Source: Citrobacter sp. MGH106 (lineage in GTDB: Bacteria; Pseudomonadota; Gammaproteobacteria; Enterobacterales; Enterobacteriaceae). Taken from it: a DNA stretch of 64,000 nucleotides. This document shows positions 9,964 to 19,126 of this stretch, piece after piece. A program made the position numbers and the translations under genes. Positions within the stretch are counted from its first letter, which is position 1. Each line of letters starts with the position of its first letter. The notes below the pieces were generated by a model, which was not told the origin of the DNA, did no database searches, and saw nothing but the letters and a program-made list of their open reading frames with translations. Location: assembly GCF_001037495.1 (NCBI RefSeq), contig NZ_KQ089822.1, forward strand, positions 1,984,001-2,048,000, written 5' to 3'.

Positions 9964-11603
9964 GGTTTTTTCACCTCATCTTTCTTTTCCCTGGAAACCC
10001 CGGCAAAGGAGGCATTACCAAACGGACTCAGCACCAGTCCTTTGATGTCGTAGCGATAGGCCTGCAGGCGTAGTGAAGATGCCAGTGGCAGAATCGGGAG
10101 CTCTTTTGCCAGAATATTTTGTGCTTCGTCATAGGCGTCAATGCGTGAGGCGAGCTGCTGTGAAGACAGCGCCTTGCGCAGAACGTTATCAAACTCCGGA
10201 TCACACCAATGGGCAAAGTTGGTCTGCGAGTTAATGGCAGCGCAGCTCAGTAGCGGCCGGAAAAAACTGTCAGGATCGTTACTGTCTGTCGCCCAGCCGG
10301 ACAACGTCAGATCATGGTTCATATCCATTAATCGCGCCTCCTGAAAACGACCTTCTACCGGGACGATTACCACTTTTACGCCAACCTGCGCCATGTCTGC
10401 CTGGATCAATTCTGCGGTTTTCAATGGACTCGGGTTCCAGGCCTGAGAGCTGGTGGGTACCCAAAGTTGTAACGTTAAGTTCTCCAGCCCCAGCGCTTTA
10501 AGCTGTTCGCGAGATTTTGCCGGGTTGTATTCTGTAATTTTAGCTTCGTTGTCATAAGCCCACGAGGCGCGAGGTAAAATAGATGCCGCTGTTTCCGCCG
10601 TACCGTAGTAGATCGACTGCATCAGACGTTGGTTGTTGATCGCCAGTGCCAGCGCATGACGAACGGCAGGATTATTCAGTGGAGGTTTGTCCGTATTAAA
10701 CGCCAGATAGGCAATGTTCATTCCCGGTCGCAGCGTCAGACGCAGACGCGGGTCATCACGTAAAATACTGAGCTGGCTGGCGGCAGGCCAGGCCAGAACA
10801 TCGCACTCTCCGGTGAGCAGTTTTGATAAACGCCCCGTGCCACCCGAGCCGAGATCAACGACCACCTGCGGCATTAAAGGCTTACCGCGCCAGAAATTGT
10901 CGTGACGTTGCAGACGAATATATTGCCCGGCGCGATTTTCTGAAAGCTGGAACGGCCCGGTGCCGACAGGCTGCCTGTCCAGTAATTCCTGGCGATCCTG
11001 TTTTGCCAGCGTTGAGGCGTATTCAGCCGACATGACGGAGGCGTAGTGCGTTGCCAGGTGCCACAGGAAAGAAGCGTCGGGTTGGGTCAGACGAAATTCG
11101 ACGGTGTTGTTGTCCAGCTTACGCACACTTTGTACGTTATCGGCAAACTGGAGGCTGTCGAAGTAGGGGAAGCTACTGCCATTTACGTTATGCCATGGGT
11201 TCTGGCGATCAAAGATTCGCTCGAAGGTAAATACCACATCGTCCGCATTTAGCTTACGTGTTGGGGTAAACCAGGCCGTCTTTTGAAACGGTACGTCTCG
11301 GCGCAGATGGAAACGGTAGGTTGCACCGTTGTCCAGCACTTCCCAGCTCTCTGCCAGTTCAGGAACCAGTCGATAAGTGTAAGGATCCACATCAAGCAGC
11401 CGGTCATAGAGCTGGGCGGCCAGCGTGTCGACAATCAGCCCACTGCTGGCTTTTTGTGGGTTGAATGTGTTGACCTGCCCGCTGACGCAATAGACAAAGC
11501 CGCTGTCACGAATATCAGCGTGCGTGGTCTGCTCAGGCGCAGCAACTGCCTGACCACTCAGAAGTCCAGCCATCACGATCAGAGATGATAAAACCAGGCG
11601 CAT
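9960..11603 (-). CDS. sapA: SapA, periplasmic peptide-binding protein
   Basis: The 547-residue protein is a family 5 solute-binding protein of the oligopeptide type. It has a signal peptide (residues ~1-21, ending AVAA) and the cluster-5 core with segments such as [21 protein letters not shown]. In Salmonella and Haemophilus SapA binds antimicrobial peptides in the periplasm; this is family knowledge. It is the first gene of sapABCDF. No strong ribosome site precedes the ATG at 11603; the start is supported by the signal peptide. Confidence 0.95.
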   Translation of the reverse strand: MRLVLSSLIVMAGLLSGQAVAAPEQTTHADIRDSGFVYCVSGQVNTFNPQKASSGLIVDTLAAQLYDRLLDVDPYTYRLVPELAESWEVLDNGATYRFHLRRDVPFQKTAWFTPTRKLNADDVVFTFERIFDRQNPWHNVNGSSFPYFDSLQFADNVQSVRKLDNNTVEFRLTQPDASFLWHLATHYASVMSAEYASTLAKQDRQELLDRQPVGTGPFQLSENRAGQYIRLQRHDNFWRGKPLMPQVVVDLGSGGTGRLSKLLTGECDVLAWPAASQLSILRDDPRLRLTLRPGMNIAYLAFNTDKPPLNNPAVRHALALAINNQRLMQSIYYGTAETAASILPRASWAYDNEAKITEYNPAKSREQLKALGLENLTLQLWVPTSSQAWNPSPLKTAELIQADMAQVGVKVVIVPVEGRFQEARLMDMNHDLTLSGWATDSNDPDSFFRPLLSCAAINSQTNFAHWCDPEFDNVLRKALSSQQLASRIDAYDEAQNILAKELPILPLASSLRLQAYRYDIKGLVLSPFGNASFAGVSREKKDEVKKP

Positions 11604-11698
11604 AATTTTTTAAGGGATTATATATAAAGAAGCTATCTTACTAATATTTAATGACATTTGCCATTACCGTTTGTGTTTGGGGGTAGTAGTGGTGGTAA

Positions 11699-11818
11699 TC
11701 ACGAATTCAACATCGCGACTTGGTCAACATTCATACCAGATTTCCACTTTGAATATACCTCATGAACTATCTTAGCATTTTCATGCCCTATCTGACTCGC
11801 AATAAACGAGGATACGCC
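11699..11818 (-). pseudogene. C-terminal scar of a phage-type tyrosine integrase
   Basis: On the minus strand one frame reads GVSSFIASQIGHENAKIVHEVY and on to SKWKSGMNVDQVAMLNS before a TGA at 11701-11699. This is the C-terminal end of P2/lambdoid-type integrases: the GHEN motif, then the catalytic tyrosine in VY, then the DQVAxLN tail. A TAA lies just upstream in this frame, while a shifted frame further upstream reads KRRP, the residues that usually precede the lost RHT box. The gene is therefore internally deleted and truncated. It lies between sapA and the TetR gene, so the pump module next door may have entered with an integrating element. Confidence 0.75.
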
Positions 11819-11924
11819 TTAACAGAACTGGTCTGCGTTTTGCCAACGGTTATGACAAGAGGGGAATAGGGAGTGAACAGGCGGCAACCGAATTGTGACG
11901 CCAGAACTGCTTTGTTCTTATTCT

Positions 11925-12545
11925 TTACGCACGATTGAATCGCCACGCTCTGAGAAAAGTCTCCACAGCGGATAATGCCAGCTTATCCAACCACACCGGA
12001 TCTACCGGAGCCTGGTCAATAAGTGCAGCGGGGAGGGCGTAGCCCATAATGGCCCCAAGAAAAGCTGTTGCTTGCAGATTGGGATCATCCAGTTGAATTT
12101 TACCTTCGGTCTGAAACTGAGCCAGAACCTGGGCTAGCGTATCGCGAATCCGGCCAGTAGGGCGCTGCGCAAGGCTGGAAAAGATTTCAGGGCGCTGAAC
12201 CAGCACCTGAATGAGCAGTCGTTGAAAATGAATATTGGCCGGTGAGAAAAAATAGGCTTGTATCATCCTGGCGATCCCAAGAAGCAGCTCCGGTAAATTA
12301 TGCTGTTTATCGTCAAGCAACTGCTGCAGAGACGGCTGAAGCTTATCGTTCAGAAAAGCAAAGGTTTCAACCAGTAGCTGATCCTTTCCTCCCGGAAAGT
12401 GACTGTAAAGCGTTGTTCTGGTTGTATTGGCCTTTTCCGCAATAATTTGAAGCGAAACATCCATGCCGTGCTCGAGGAAAATATCACGCGCAGCCTCAAG
12501 AATGCGAGGACGGGCTTTCATCGGGCGACCTTGTGGTTTAGTCAT
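11925..12545 (-). CDS. TetR-family repressor of the adjacent RND pump
   Basis: The 206-residue protein has an N-terminal TetR helix-turn-helix (residues ~10-60, with VSLQIIAEKANTTRTTLYSHF) and an all-helical C-terminal ligand/dimer domain containing an MGYALPAALIDQAP stretch. It begins six bases after the stop of the RND pump gene and on the same strand, so the two are probably cotranscribed. The likely operator is the palindrome upstream of the pump (15698-15728), which would make the repressor autoregulated. The ligand is unknown. I do not recognise a named orthologue. Confidence 0.85.
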   Translation of the reverse strand: MTKPQGRPMKARPRILEAARDIFLEHGMDVSLQIIAEKANTTRTTLYSHFPGGKDQLLVETFAFLNDKLQPSLQQLLDDKQHNLPELLLGIARMIQAYFFSPANIHFQRLLIQVLVQRPEIFSSLAQRPTGRIRDTLAQVLAQFQTEGKIQLDDPNLQATAFLGAIMGYALPAALIDQAPVDPVWLDKLALSAVETFLRAWRFNRA

Positions 12546-12551
12546 TTACTG

Positions 12552-15500
12552 TTACGTTTCCTTTTCACTCTCGACCAGTACCGGGGGATTAGCCATTCTT
12601 TCAATGCCCCTGCGGATAGCAATAAAAAAGAGTGGAACAAAGAGTAAGGTTAATAATGTTCCGGAAAGCATACCGCCAATAACGGCGACGCCAATCTCCA
12701 GGCGGCTTGATGCCCCAGCTCCTGTGGAGAGTACCAGAGGAATTACCCCGGCAACAAATGCCAATGATGTCATCAAAATAGGTCGTAAGCGTAAACTCGC
12801 TCCTTCCAGTGTTGCTGTGACAACCTCTTTGCCGCTCTGATACTGTGACTGTGCGAATTCAACGATCAGAATTGCATTCTTGGCGGATAATCCCATGGTT
12901 GTGAGCATGCCAACCTGAAAATAGATGTCATTGGTTAAGCCGGTGATCCAGGTAGCGAAGACGGCACCAGAAATGGCGAGTGGGATGATTAATAATACAG
13001 CCAGTGGGATGGCCCAGCTTTCATACAGCGCAGCAAGGCACAGGAAGATAAAGGCACAGGTCGCGAGGTAGATCCACTGGGCTTGTCCTGAGGACAATTG
13101 TTCTTGATATGACAGGCCGCTCCATTGGAGTCCAAAACCATCAAACTTCTGTATAACATCCTCAATCGCGTCCATTGCGGAGCCTGAACTTACCCCCTCA
13201 GTTGCATTACCCTGAAACTGGACGGAAGAAAGTCCATTAAAGCGTTGCAGCATCTGGGGACCCGTGGTCCATTGCAGGGTACTAAAGCTGCTAAAAGATG
13301 CCATTAAATCGTTATTCCCCCGTACGTGCCAGGCGGAAATATCCTCTGGCGAAGTACGCCAGTCAGCATCACTTTGCATGTACACCCGCTTGACCCGTCC
13401 CCGGTCAATGAAATCATTAACATAAACACCTCCCCATGCGGCGGATAATGTACTATTGATGTCTGCTTGCTCTAGCCCCTGAACCTGCGCTTTATGTCTG
13501 TCGATATCGACCCTGAGCTGGGCTTTTTCGTCAAGGCTGTTGATCCTGACAGCCGAAAGATTTGCGTCATCTGCTGCAAGATTCAGGACCTGCCGTTGAG
13601 TGCTTAGCAGCGCGTCATAACCGTTAGCTTCCTGATCCTGTAACCAGACTTCAAAACCGCTCGACTGACCAAGTCCGCGTACCGTTGGCGGTGCCGTTAC
13701 GTTAATGGATGCCAGCAGGTGGCTTTTAAAATACTGGTTAGCACGTGAGATGATGGATTGTGCGCTGTTTTGTTTACCACTGCGTTTGTCCCAGTGTTTT
13801 AGCTCAGCGAAAGCCATACCAACATTTTGTCCACTTCCGGCGTTATTGCGTCCTGTGACCATAAAGATGACATTCAGGTTTTCCTTTTCCTCCCTGAGAA
13901 AATATTGGCTTATTTCATCACCGACAGCCTGAGTCTGTGTGATTGGAGAGCCGACAGGGAGAGCAAATTGAATCATTACCGAACCCTGATCTTCTTCCGG
14001 CAGAAAACTGGTCGGGAGTTTCAGGTAAGTCCCAATAGTTAATAAAACCAGGATTACTGCGAGGATATACAGGCGTACCGGGCGGGATATGCTTCGCTGC
14101 AAGAGGCTGAGGTAGGCGCTCTGGCCTTTGTCAATTCCACGGTTTAGCGAAGTAAAAAATCGACCTTGCTGGTGAGGGACGGGTTTAAGCAAATGTGCGC
14201 AAAGTGACGGAGTCAGTGTTAGCGCAACCAGAGCGGATAAAATCATTGAAGACACAATCGTCACGGTAAATTGTCGGTAAATAATGCCAACAGAGCCGCC
14301 TAAAAAAGCCATCGGTATGAACACCGCAGAAAGCACCAACGCAATACCTACCAGAGCACTGGTGATTTCGCTCATCGAACGTAATGTCGCTTCTACGGGG
14401 GGGCATTTTTGTGATGCCATAATGCGCTCCACGTTTTCGACCACCACAATGGTATCGTCTACCAGAAGCCCGATAGCCAACACCATGGCAAAAAGCGTGA
14501 GTGTGTTGATGTTGTACCCCAACAGACTCAATATTCCGAAAGTCCCCAGCATAACAACGGGAACGGTGATTGCCGGGATCAGTGTTGCCCGCCAGTTTTG
14601 TAAAAACAGGAACATGACAACCACAACTAACAGAATGGCTTCCAGAAGGGTATGAATAACACCTTCAATCGATACGAGTACAAATGGTGTGCTGTCCTTG
14701 GGATAAGCTGCAATCACCCCCTGAGGGAACTGCGGAGTCAGGCGCTCTATTTCAGCGCGTACATTTTCAGCCGTTGTTAATGCATTCGCTCCTGACGCCA
14801 GCTGAATAGATATCCCGGCCGCCGGATAACCGTTGAGCGTGGTTAGGTTCTGATAGTTTTCTGCGCCGATCTCAACTCTTGCCACATCCCGTAAATAAAC
14901 TGCGGAACCATCGCTATTGGTACGAAGGAGGATATTCTCAAATTGTTTTGGTGTTTCAAGGCGAGACTGTACGGTGACGGTTGCGTTCAGATACTGATCC
15001 GCAGGGGCTGGCTGGGAACCAATTTCGCCACTCGTCACCTGGGCATTTTGCGCTTCAATTGCACTCTGTACATCAGAAGGCATGAATCCGAAGCTATTTA
15101 ACTTATAAGGATCCAGCCATATTCTCATCGCGTATTGCGCGCCAAACACCGTGGTTTCCCCGACGCCATCGACCCGGCTTAGAGGATCCTGCAGATTACT
15201 GATCAGAAAGTCATTGATATCGATATTACTAAGCTGTCGGGAAGGGTCATAGAGCGCCACAACCATCAGACTGTCCCCTTGAGACTTTGTAACGGTGATC
15301 CCTTGTTGCTGAACTTCCTGGGGAAGACGCGTAATTGCCTGATTGACAGCATTCTGGACCTGGACCTGGGCAATATCGGGATCGGTCTCCTGTGCAAAAC
15401 TCAGGCTTATTCGGGCCTGCCCGGCTGAACTGCTGGTGGAAGAGAAGTAGAGAAGACCATCGATCCCTTTAATTTGCTGCTCAATCACCTGAGTCACACT

Positions 15501-15680
15501 GTCTTCAACTGTTTCAGCTGAAGCGCCCGGATAGTTTGCGGTGATAGTGACCCCAGGGGGCGCGATATCAGGATATTGCTCTACCGATTGTGTGAACAGT
15601 GAGAGCAAGCCAGCCGACATAATGCAAATGGCCATTACCGCAGCGAAGACCGGTCTATCAACAAAAAATCTGGCCAGCAT
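12552..15680 (-). CDS. RND multidrug efflux transporter, AcrB-like (HAE1)
   Basis: The 1042-residue protein is an AcrB-type proton-driven trimeric pump of the inner membrane. The start MLARFFVDRPVFAAVMA matches the family N-terminus. The proton-relay residues are present: the Asp pair in TM4 (GLLVDDTIVVVENVER) and the Lys in TM10 (GLSAKNAILIVEFA). Two duplicated halves of six helices each flank large periplasmic loops. A frame extends to a GTG at 15692, but GGAG sits six bases before the ATG at 15680, which decides the start. No periplasmic adaptor or outer-membrane channel gene is adjacent, so it would need partners encoded elsewhere such as AcrA and TolC. The substrate is unknown. Confidence 0.92.
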   Translation of the reverse strand: MLARFFVDRPVFAAVMAICIMSAGLLSLFTQSVEQYPDIAPPGVTITANYPGASAETVEDSVTQVIEQQIKGIDGLLYFSSTSSSAGQARISLSFAQETDPDIAQVQVQNAVNQAITRLPQEVQQQGITVTKSQGDSLMVVALYDPSRQLSNIDINDFLISNLQDPLSRVDGVGETTVFGAQYAMRIWLDPYKLNSFGFMPSDVQSAIEAQNAQVTSGEIGSQPAPADQYLNATVTVQSRLETPKQFENILLRTNSDGSAVYLRDVARVEIGAENYQNLTTLNGYPAAGISIQLASGANALTTAENVRAEIERLTPQFPQGVIAAYPKDSTPFVLVSIEGVIHTLLEAILLVVVVMFLFLQNWRATLIPAITVPVVMLGTFGILSLLGYNINTLTLFAMVLAIGLLVDDTIVVVENVERIMASQKCPPVEATLRSMSEITSALVGIALVLSAVFIPMAFLGGSVGIIYRQFTVTIVSSMILSALVALTLTPSLCAHLLKPVPHQQGRFFTSLNRGIDKGQSAYLSLLQRSISRPVRLYILAVILVLLTIGTYLKLPTSFLPEEDQGSVMIQFALPVGSPITQTQAVGDEISQYFLREEKENLNVIFMVTGRNNAGSGQNVGMAFAELKHWDKRSGKQNSAQSIISRANQYFKSHLLASINVTAPPTVRGLGQSSGFEVWLQDQEANGYDALLSTQRQVLNLAADDANLSAVRINSLDEKAQLRVDIDRHKAQVQGLEQADINSTLSAAWGGVYVNDFIDRGRVKRVYMQSDADWRTSPEDISAWHVRGNNDLMASFSSFSTLQWTTGPQMLQRFNGLSSVQFQGNATEGVSSGSAMDAIEDVIQKFDGFGLQWSGLSYQEQLSSGQAQWIYLATCAFIFLCLAALYESWAIPLAVLLIIPLAISGAVFATWITGLTNDIYFQVGMLTTMGLSAKNAILIVEFAQSQYQSGKEVVTATLEGASLRLRPILMTSLAFVAGVIPLVLSTGAGASSRLEIGVAVIGGMLSGTLLTLLFVPLFFIAIRRGIERMANPPVLVESEKET

Positions 15681-15697
15681 ATGTCGCTCCACAAACT

Positions 15698-15728
15698 GTT
15701 TATTTACTTTACAGTAATGTAAATAAAC
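15698..15728. promoter_or_regulatory. Palindromic operator upstream of RND pump
   Basis: GTTTATTTAC and GTAAATAAAC are perfect 10-bp reverse complements with an 11-base spacer that itself contains TTTACAGTAAT. The site ends 18 bases before the pump start codon. Size and symmetry suit a TetR-family dimer, most simply the repressor at 11925-12545. The assignment is inferred. Confidence 0.6.
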
Positions 15729-15817
15729 TATTTGGACAAATAATAATCATCAAAGACATAGCTTTGTAAGTGACAGGTAACGAAGAATTTAAGTAAATAT
15801 CTTTAAAATCAGTATGT

Positions 15818-15854
15818 AACAGAGAGCTATTTTTTAATAAAAATAATCTCTGTT
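15818..15854. terminator. Long hairpin downstream of pspF
   Basis: AACAGAGA pairs with TCTCTGTT, and inside that TATTTTT pairs with AAAAATA, with small bulges. The structure lies about 125 bases past the pspF stop and before the pump operator. It may end pspF transcription or be a relic of the element border. Confidence 0.4.
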
Positions 15855-15977
15855 GTTGGTTGATTTCTGGCACGCTGCTGGTTTGCACGAGCAGCGCCCA
15901 ACAGATGAATGCTGCTTATTACGAAGCGCCACCCCAAAGTCGCTACACTTGATGAGCAGTTCGGGCGACGGCTTTTG

Positions 15978-16952
15978 CTAAAGCTGATGTTTTTTAAGCA
16001 GTGCGCGCAGTTGGTGGTAGGTCAGTCCGAGCAATTCAGCCGCTTTTTTCTGATTAAATCTGGCCTGCTCAAGACTGGTTTGCAGAAATTGTTTCTCCTG
16101 TTGCTGTTGGAATTCGCGCAGATCGAGAGGTAATGGTGCCAGAACTGGTGAGGTTTCCGACTGCTGGATTTCGGGGGCGAGGCGTTTGAAAGGGTCAATC
16201 ACAATCTCATCCAGAGGATAATCACTGGTACCGTGTCGGTAAACCGATCGCTCAACGACATTCTTCAGTTCCCGTATATTACCAGGCCAACGGTAGTGCA
16301 GCAGGGTCTCTCTGGCCTGAGCGCTAAATCCTGGAAACAGTGGTAACCCGATTTCGCGACACATCTGAATAGCGAAGTGCTCGGCCATTAACATGATGTC
16401 GCTTTGACGTTCACGTAAGGGAGGGAGCTGCACTACATCGAAAGCCAGCCTGTCCAGCAGGTCCGCGCGAAAAGTGCCTTCGCTGACCATCCGTGGCAGA
16501 TCGGCATTTGTTGCGCATACCAGTCGTACGTTAACCTGCAACGGCTGGCTGCCGCCAACGCGTTCGAGTTCCCCATACTCAATCACACGCAGGAGTTTTT
16601 CCTGTACCAGCATCGGGGCGGTTGCCAGTTCATCGAGAAACAGCGTCCCGCCATCAGCGCGCTCGAATCGGCCAGGATGGCGTTTTTGTGCTCCGGTAAA
16701 GGCTCCCGCTTCGTGGCCAAACAGTTCTGAGTCGAGTAGGTTTTCATTAAGCGCCGCGCAGTTCAGGGAGATAAACGGTCCCTGCCAGCGCGAGGAGAGA
16801 TAGTGCAGGCGGTTGGCGATCAGCTCTTTCCCTGTGCCACGCTCACCGATAACCAAAACCGGTTTATCCAGTGGGGCCAGTTGAGAAACCTGCTCCAGTA
16901 CTTCAATGAAGCTGTTAGCTTCGCCAAGAAGGTTATCTTTGTATCCTGCCAT
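15978..16952 (-). CDS. pspF: PspF, sigma54 enhancer-binding activator of the psp operon
   Basis: The 324-residue protein is an AAA+ activator without a receiver domain. Walker A is GERGTGKE near residue 36, the sigma54-contacting GAFTGA loop is near residue 84, and Walker B is GGTLFLDE near residue 104. The C-terminal Fis-like helix-turn-helix is in KKAAELLGLTYHQLRALLKK. It is held inactive by PspA and switches on psp during membrane stress. The frame reaches 16967, but the ATG at 16952 (MAGYKDNLLGEA) matches known PspF and has GGTGA eight bases upstream. It is divergent from pspA. Confidence 0.96.
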   Translation of the reverse strand: MAGYKDNLLGEANSFIEVLEQVSQLAPLDKPVLVIGERGTGKELIANRLHYLSSRWQGPFISLNCAALNENLLDSELFGHEAGAFTGAQKRHPGRFERADGGTLFLDELATAPMLVQEKLLRVIEYGELERVGGSQPLQVNVRLVCATNADLPRMVSEGTFRADLLDRLAFDVVQLPPLRERQSDIMLMAEHFAIQMCREIGLPLFPGFSAQARETLLHYRWPGNIRELKNVVERSVYRHGTSDYPLDEIVIDPFKRLAPEIQQSETSPVLAPLPLDLREFQQQQEKQFLQTSLEQARFNQKKAAELLGLTYHQLRALLKKHQL

Positions 16953-17032
16953 GATGAAATTCACCATTTGTTAGTGTTATTCACCAATGTAACCTAATTT
17001 CATGAACAGGTAAAATTTACTATTTTCTTTAT

Positions 17033-17045
17033 AATCAAATAATTA
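17033..17045 (+). promoter_or_regulatory. IHF-binding site upstream of pspA
   Basis: AATCAAATAATTA fits the IHF consensus WATCAANNNNTTR exactly. It lies just upstream of the sigma54 promoter, as in E. coli pspA, where IHF bends the DNA to bring PspF to the polymerase. Confidence 0.75.
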
Positions 17046-17051
17046 AAAAGT

Positions 17052-17067
17052 TGGCATGCAAGCTGCA
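17052..17067 (+). promoter_or_regulatory. Sigma54 promoter of pspABCD
   Basis: TGGCATGCAAGCTGCA carries the -24 GG and -12 GC of a sigma54 promoter with proper spacing and only small departures from TGGCACG-N4-TTGCA. It lies 56 bases before the pspA start. PspF sites are expected upstream, around 16985-17030. Confidence 0.85.
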
Positions 17068-17071
17068 TTAG

Positions 17072-17791
<720 letters not shown>

Positions 17792-17845
17792 TAACATCTG
17801 GCGGCGCCAGAGCGCGCCGCCGCTCATCACCTGTAAGGAGTACAC

Positions 17846-18070
17846 ATGAGCGCGCTATTTCTGGCCATACCGCTAACCATCTTTGTGCTGTTTGTTTTAC
17901 CGATTTGGTTGTGGCTGCATTACAGCAACCGTTCCAGTCGTGGCGAGTTATCGCAAAGCGAACAGCAGCGCCTGGTGGAATTGAGTAATGATGCACAGCG
18001 CATGCGTGAACGTATTCAGACGCTGGAAGACATCCTTGATGCAGAACATCCTAACTGGAGGGACCGCTAA
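17846..18070 (+). CDS. pspB: PspB, phage shock protein B
   Basis: The 74-residue inner-membrane protein has one N-terminal transmembrane helix (residues ~5-25, rich in Leu, Ile and Phe) and a cytoplasmic helical tail ending DAEHPNWRDR. With PspC it senses envelope stress and relieves PspA inhibition of PspF. Its stop overlaps the pspC start (TAATG), and GTAAGGAG precedes its ATG. Confidence 0.96.
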   Translation: MSALFLAIPLTIFVLFVLPIWLWLHYSNRSSRGELSQSEQQRLVELSNDAQRMRERIQTLEDILDAEHPNWRDR

Positions 18071-18429
18071 TGGGGGGCGTTAACCTGAACAAAAAACTGT
18101 GGCGTATTCCACTGCAGGGTATGGTTCGTGGGGTCTGTGCCGGTATCGCACAGTATCTTGATGTTCCGGTGAAGCTGGTGCGAATCCTGGTTGTTTTGTC
18201 GATCTTCTTTGGTCTGGCCTTTTTTACCATAGTGGCTTATATCGTGCTGACTTTCGTTCTGGATCCAATGCCAGACAATGTCGCTTTCGGCGAACAACAG
18301 CCCTCGAGCGGCGAACTGCTTGATGCCGTCGATCGTGAACTGACCGCAAGTGAAAATCGTTTACGCGAAATGGAGCGTTATGTGACTTCAGATACGTTCA
18401 CATTGCGCAGCCGCTTTCGCCAATTGTGA
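18070..18429 (+). CDS. pspC: PspC, phage shock protein C
   Basis: The 119-residue protein has the PspC domain (residues ~8-65) with NKKLWRIP, a [13 protein letters not shown] segment, and a transmembrane helix around residues 40-63. The C-terminal tail is a predicted amphipathic helix ending SRFRQL, as in E. coli. It acts with PspB as the membrane sensor. It is translationally coupled to pspB by a one-base overlap. Confidence 0.96.
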   Translation: MGGVNLNKKLWRIPLQGMVRGVCAGIAQYLDVPVKLVRILVVLSIFFGLAFFTIVAYIVLTFVLDPMPDNVAFGEQQPSSGELLDAVDRELTASENRLREMERYVTSDTFTLRSRFRQL

Positions 18430-18437
18430 GGATTGAG

Positions 18438-18662
18438 ATGAACAATCGCTGGCAGCGTGCCGGGCAAAGGGTGAAGCCTGGTTTTAAATTAGCAGGCAAG
18501 CTGGTACTTCTTACCGCGCTCCGCTATGGTCCTGCAGGCGTTGCCGGTTGGGCAGTGAAGTCCGTTGCCCGACGTCCGCTGAAAATGGCGCTGGCGTTGA
18601 TTCTGGAACCTTTATTGAGCCGCGTGGCGGTAAAATTATCCAAACGTTATTCCGGGAATTAG
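18438..18662 (+). CDS. pspD: PspD, phage shock protein D
   Basis: The 74-residue peripheral membrane protein starts [17 protein letters not shown], matching E. coli PspD. The ATG at 18438 has GAGGATTGAG in front, eight bases past the pspC stop. A GTG at 18426 could extend it by four residues but is not needed. pspE, ycjX and ycjF, which follow in E. coli, are absent; the next recognisable sequence is a transposase fragment. Confidence 0.93.
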   Translation: MNNRWQRAGQRVKPGFKLAGKLVLLTALRYGPAGVAGWAVKSVARRPLKMALALILEPLLSRVAVKLSKRYSGN

Positions 18663-18743
18663 CCCGACATCCGAATGACGCTATTTGAAATAACATATAG
18701 ATAACATTTTTCCTGTTAATTTGCGGCAGCTCACAAATACGAT

Positions 18744-18924
18744 TTTTGGGCTGCCTCAAGAACCTTGATCTTTTTAATATCAGAAGCCTCCATGCAGCCG
18801 TATTTGGACTTCCAGTTGTAGTAGGTAGCCTGGCCCCCCGGCAGACATCTTTAACAGTTCATTCTGCTTCAACCGACTTAATCACAGCGATGATCTGATG
18901 CTCAGTAAAACGGGCTTTACACAT
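18744..18924 (-). pseudogene. Remnant of IS3-family transposase OrfA
   Basis: The minus strand from the ATG at 18924 reads MCKARFTEHQIIAVIKSVEA, then an in-frame TGA, then TVKDVCR, GGQATYYNWKSKYG and CMEASDIKKIKVLEAAQK. This is the N-terminal helix-turn-helix of IS3-family OrfA proteins, with a stop and a small deletion where AGISE should be. The downstream part and OrfB are missing at this end. It lies 82 bases after pspD and marks the left side of the island. Confidence 0.85.
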
Positions 18925-19054
18925 AGCGATCTCATTCGTTGGCAGATTGATTATGCCGGATGATCTCGAGAGGTTAATGGCTCGATTATGCGAGATACTT
19001 ACAACTTCAGTTCTGGAGGTGACTAATTGGACTAAGCCGTGCACACGAAATACG

Positions 19055-19089
19055 AAAATGGTAAATCCTAAGACCAGATTTACCATTTT
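19055..19089 (-). terminator. Terminator of the 387-residue orphan gene
   Basis: AAAATGGTAAATC and GATTTACCATTTT form a perfect 13-bp stem with a 9-base loop, 38 bases past the stop of the gene at 19127-20290. On the minus strand the stem ends in TTTTCGTATTT. Confidence 0.8.
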
Positions 19090-19126
19090 ATAATGAAGGA
19101 TGTTAAGGTGACACAGCCGCAAAACC

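Noticed and set aside
15681-15692. GTG start extending the RND pump by four residues
   Set aside because: The ribosome site GGAG lies inside that extension, six bases before the ATG at 15680, and the ATG gives the normal AcrB-type N-terminus.
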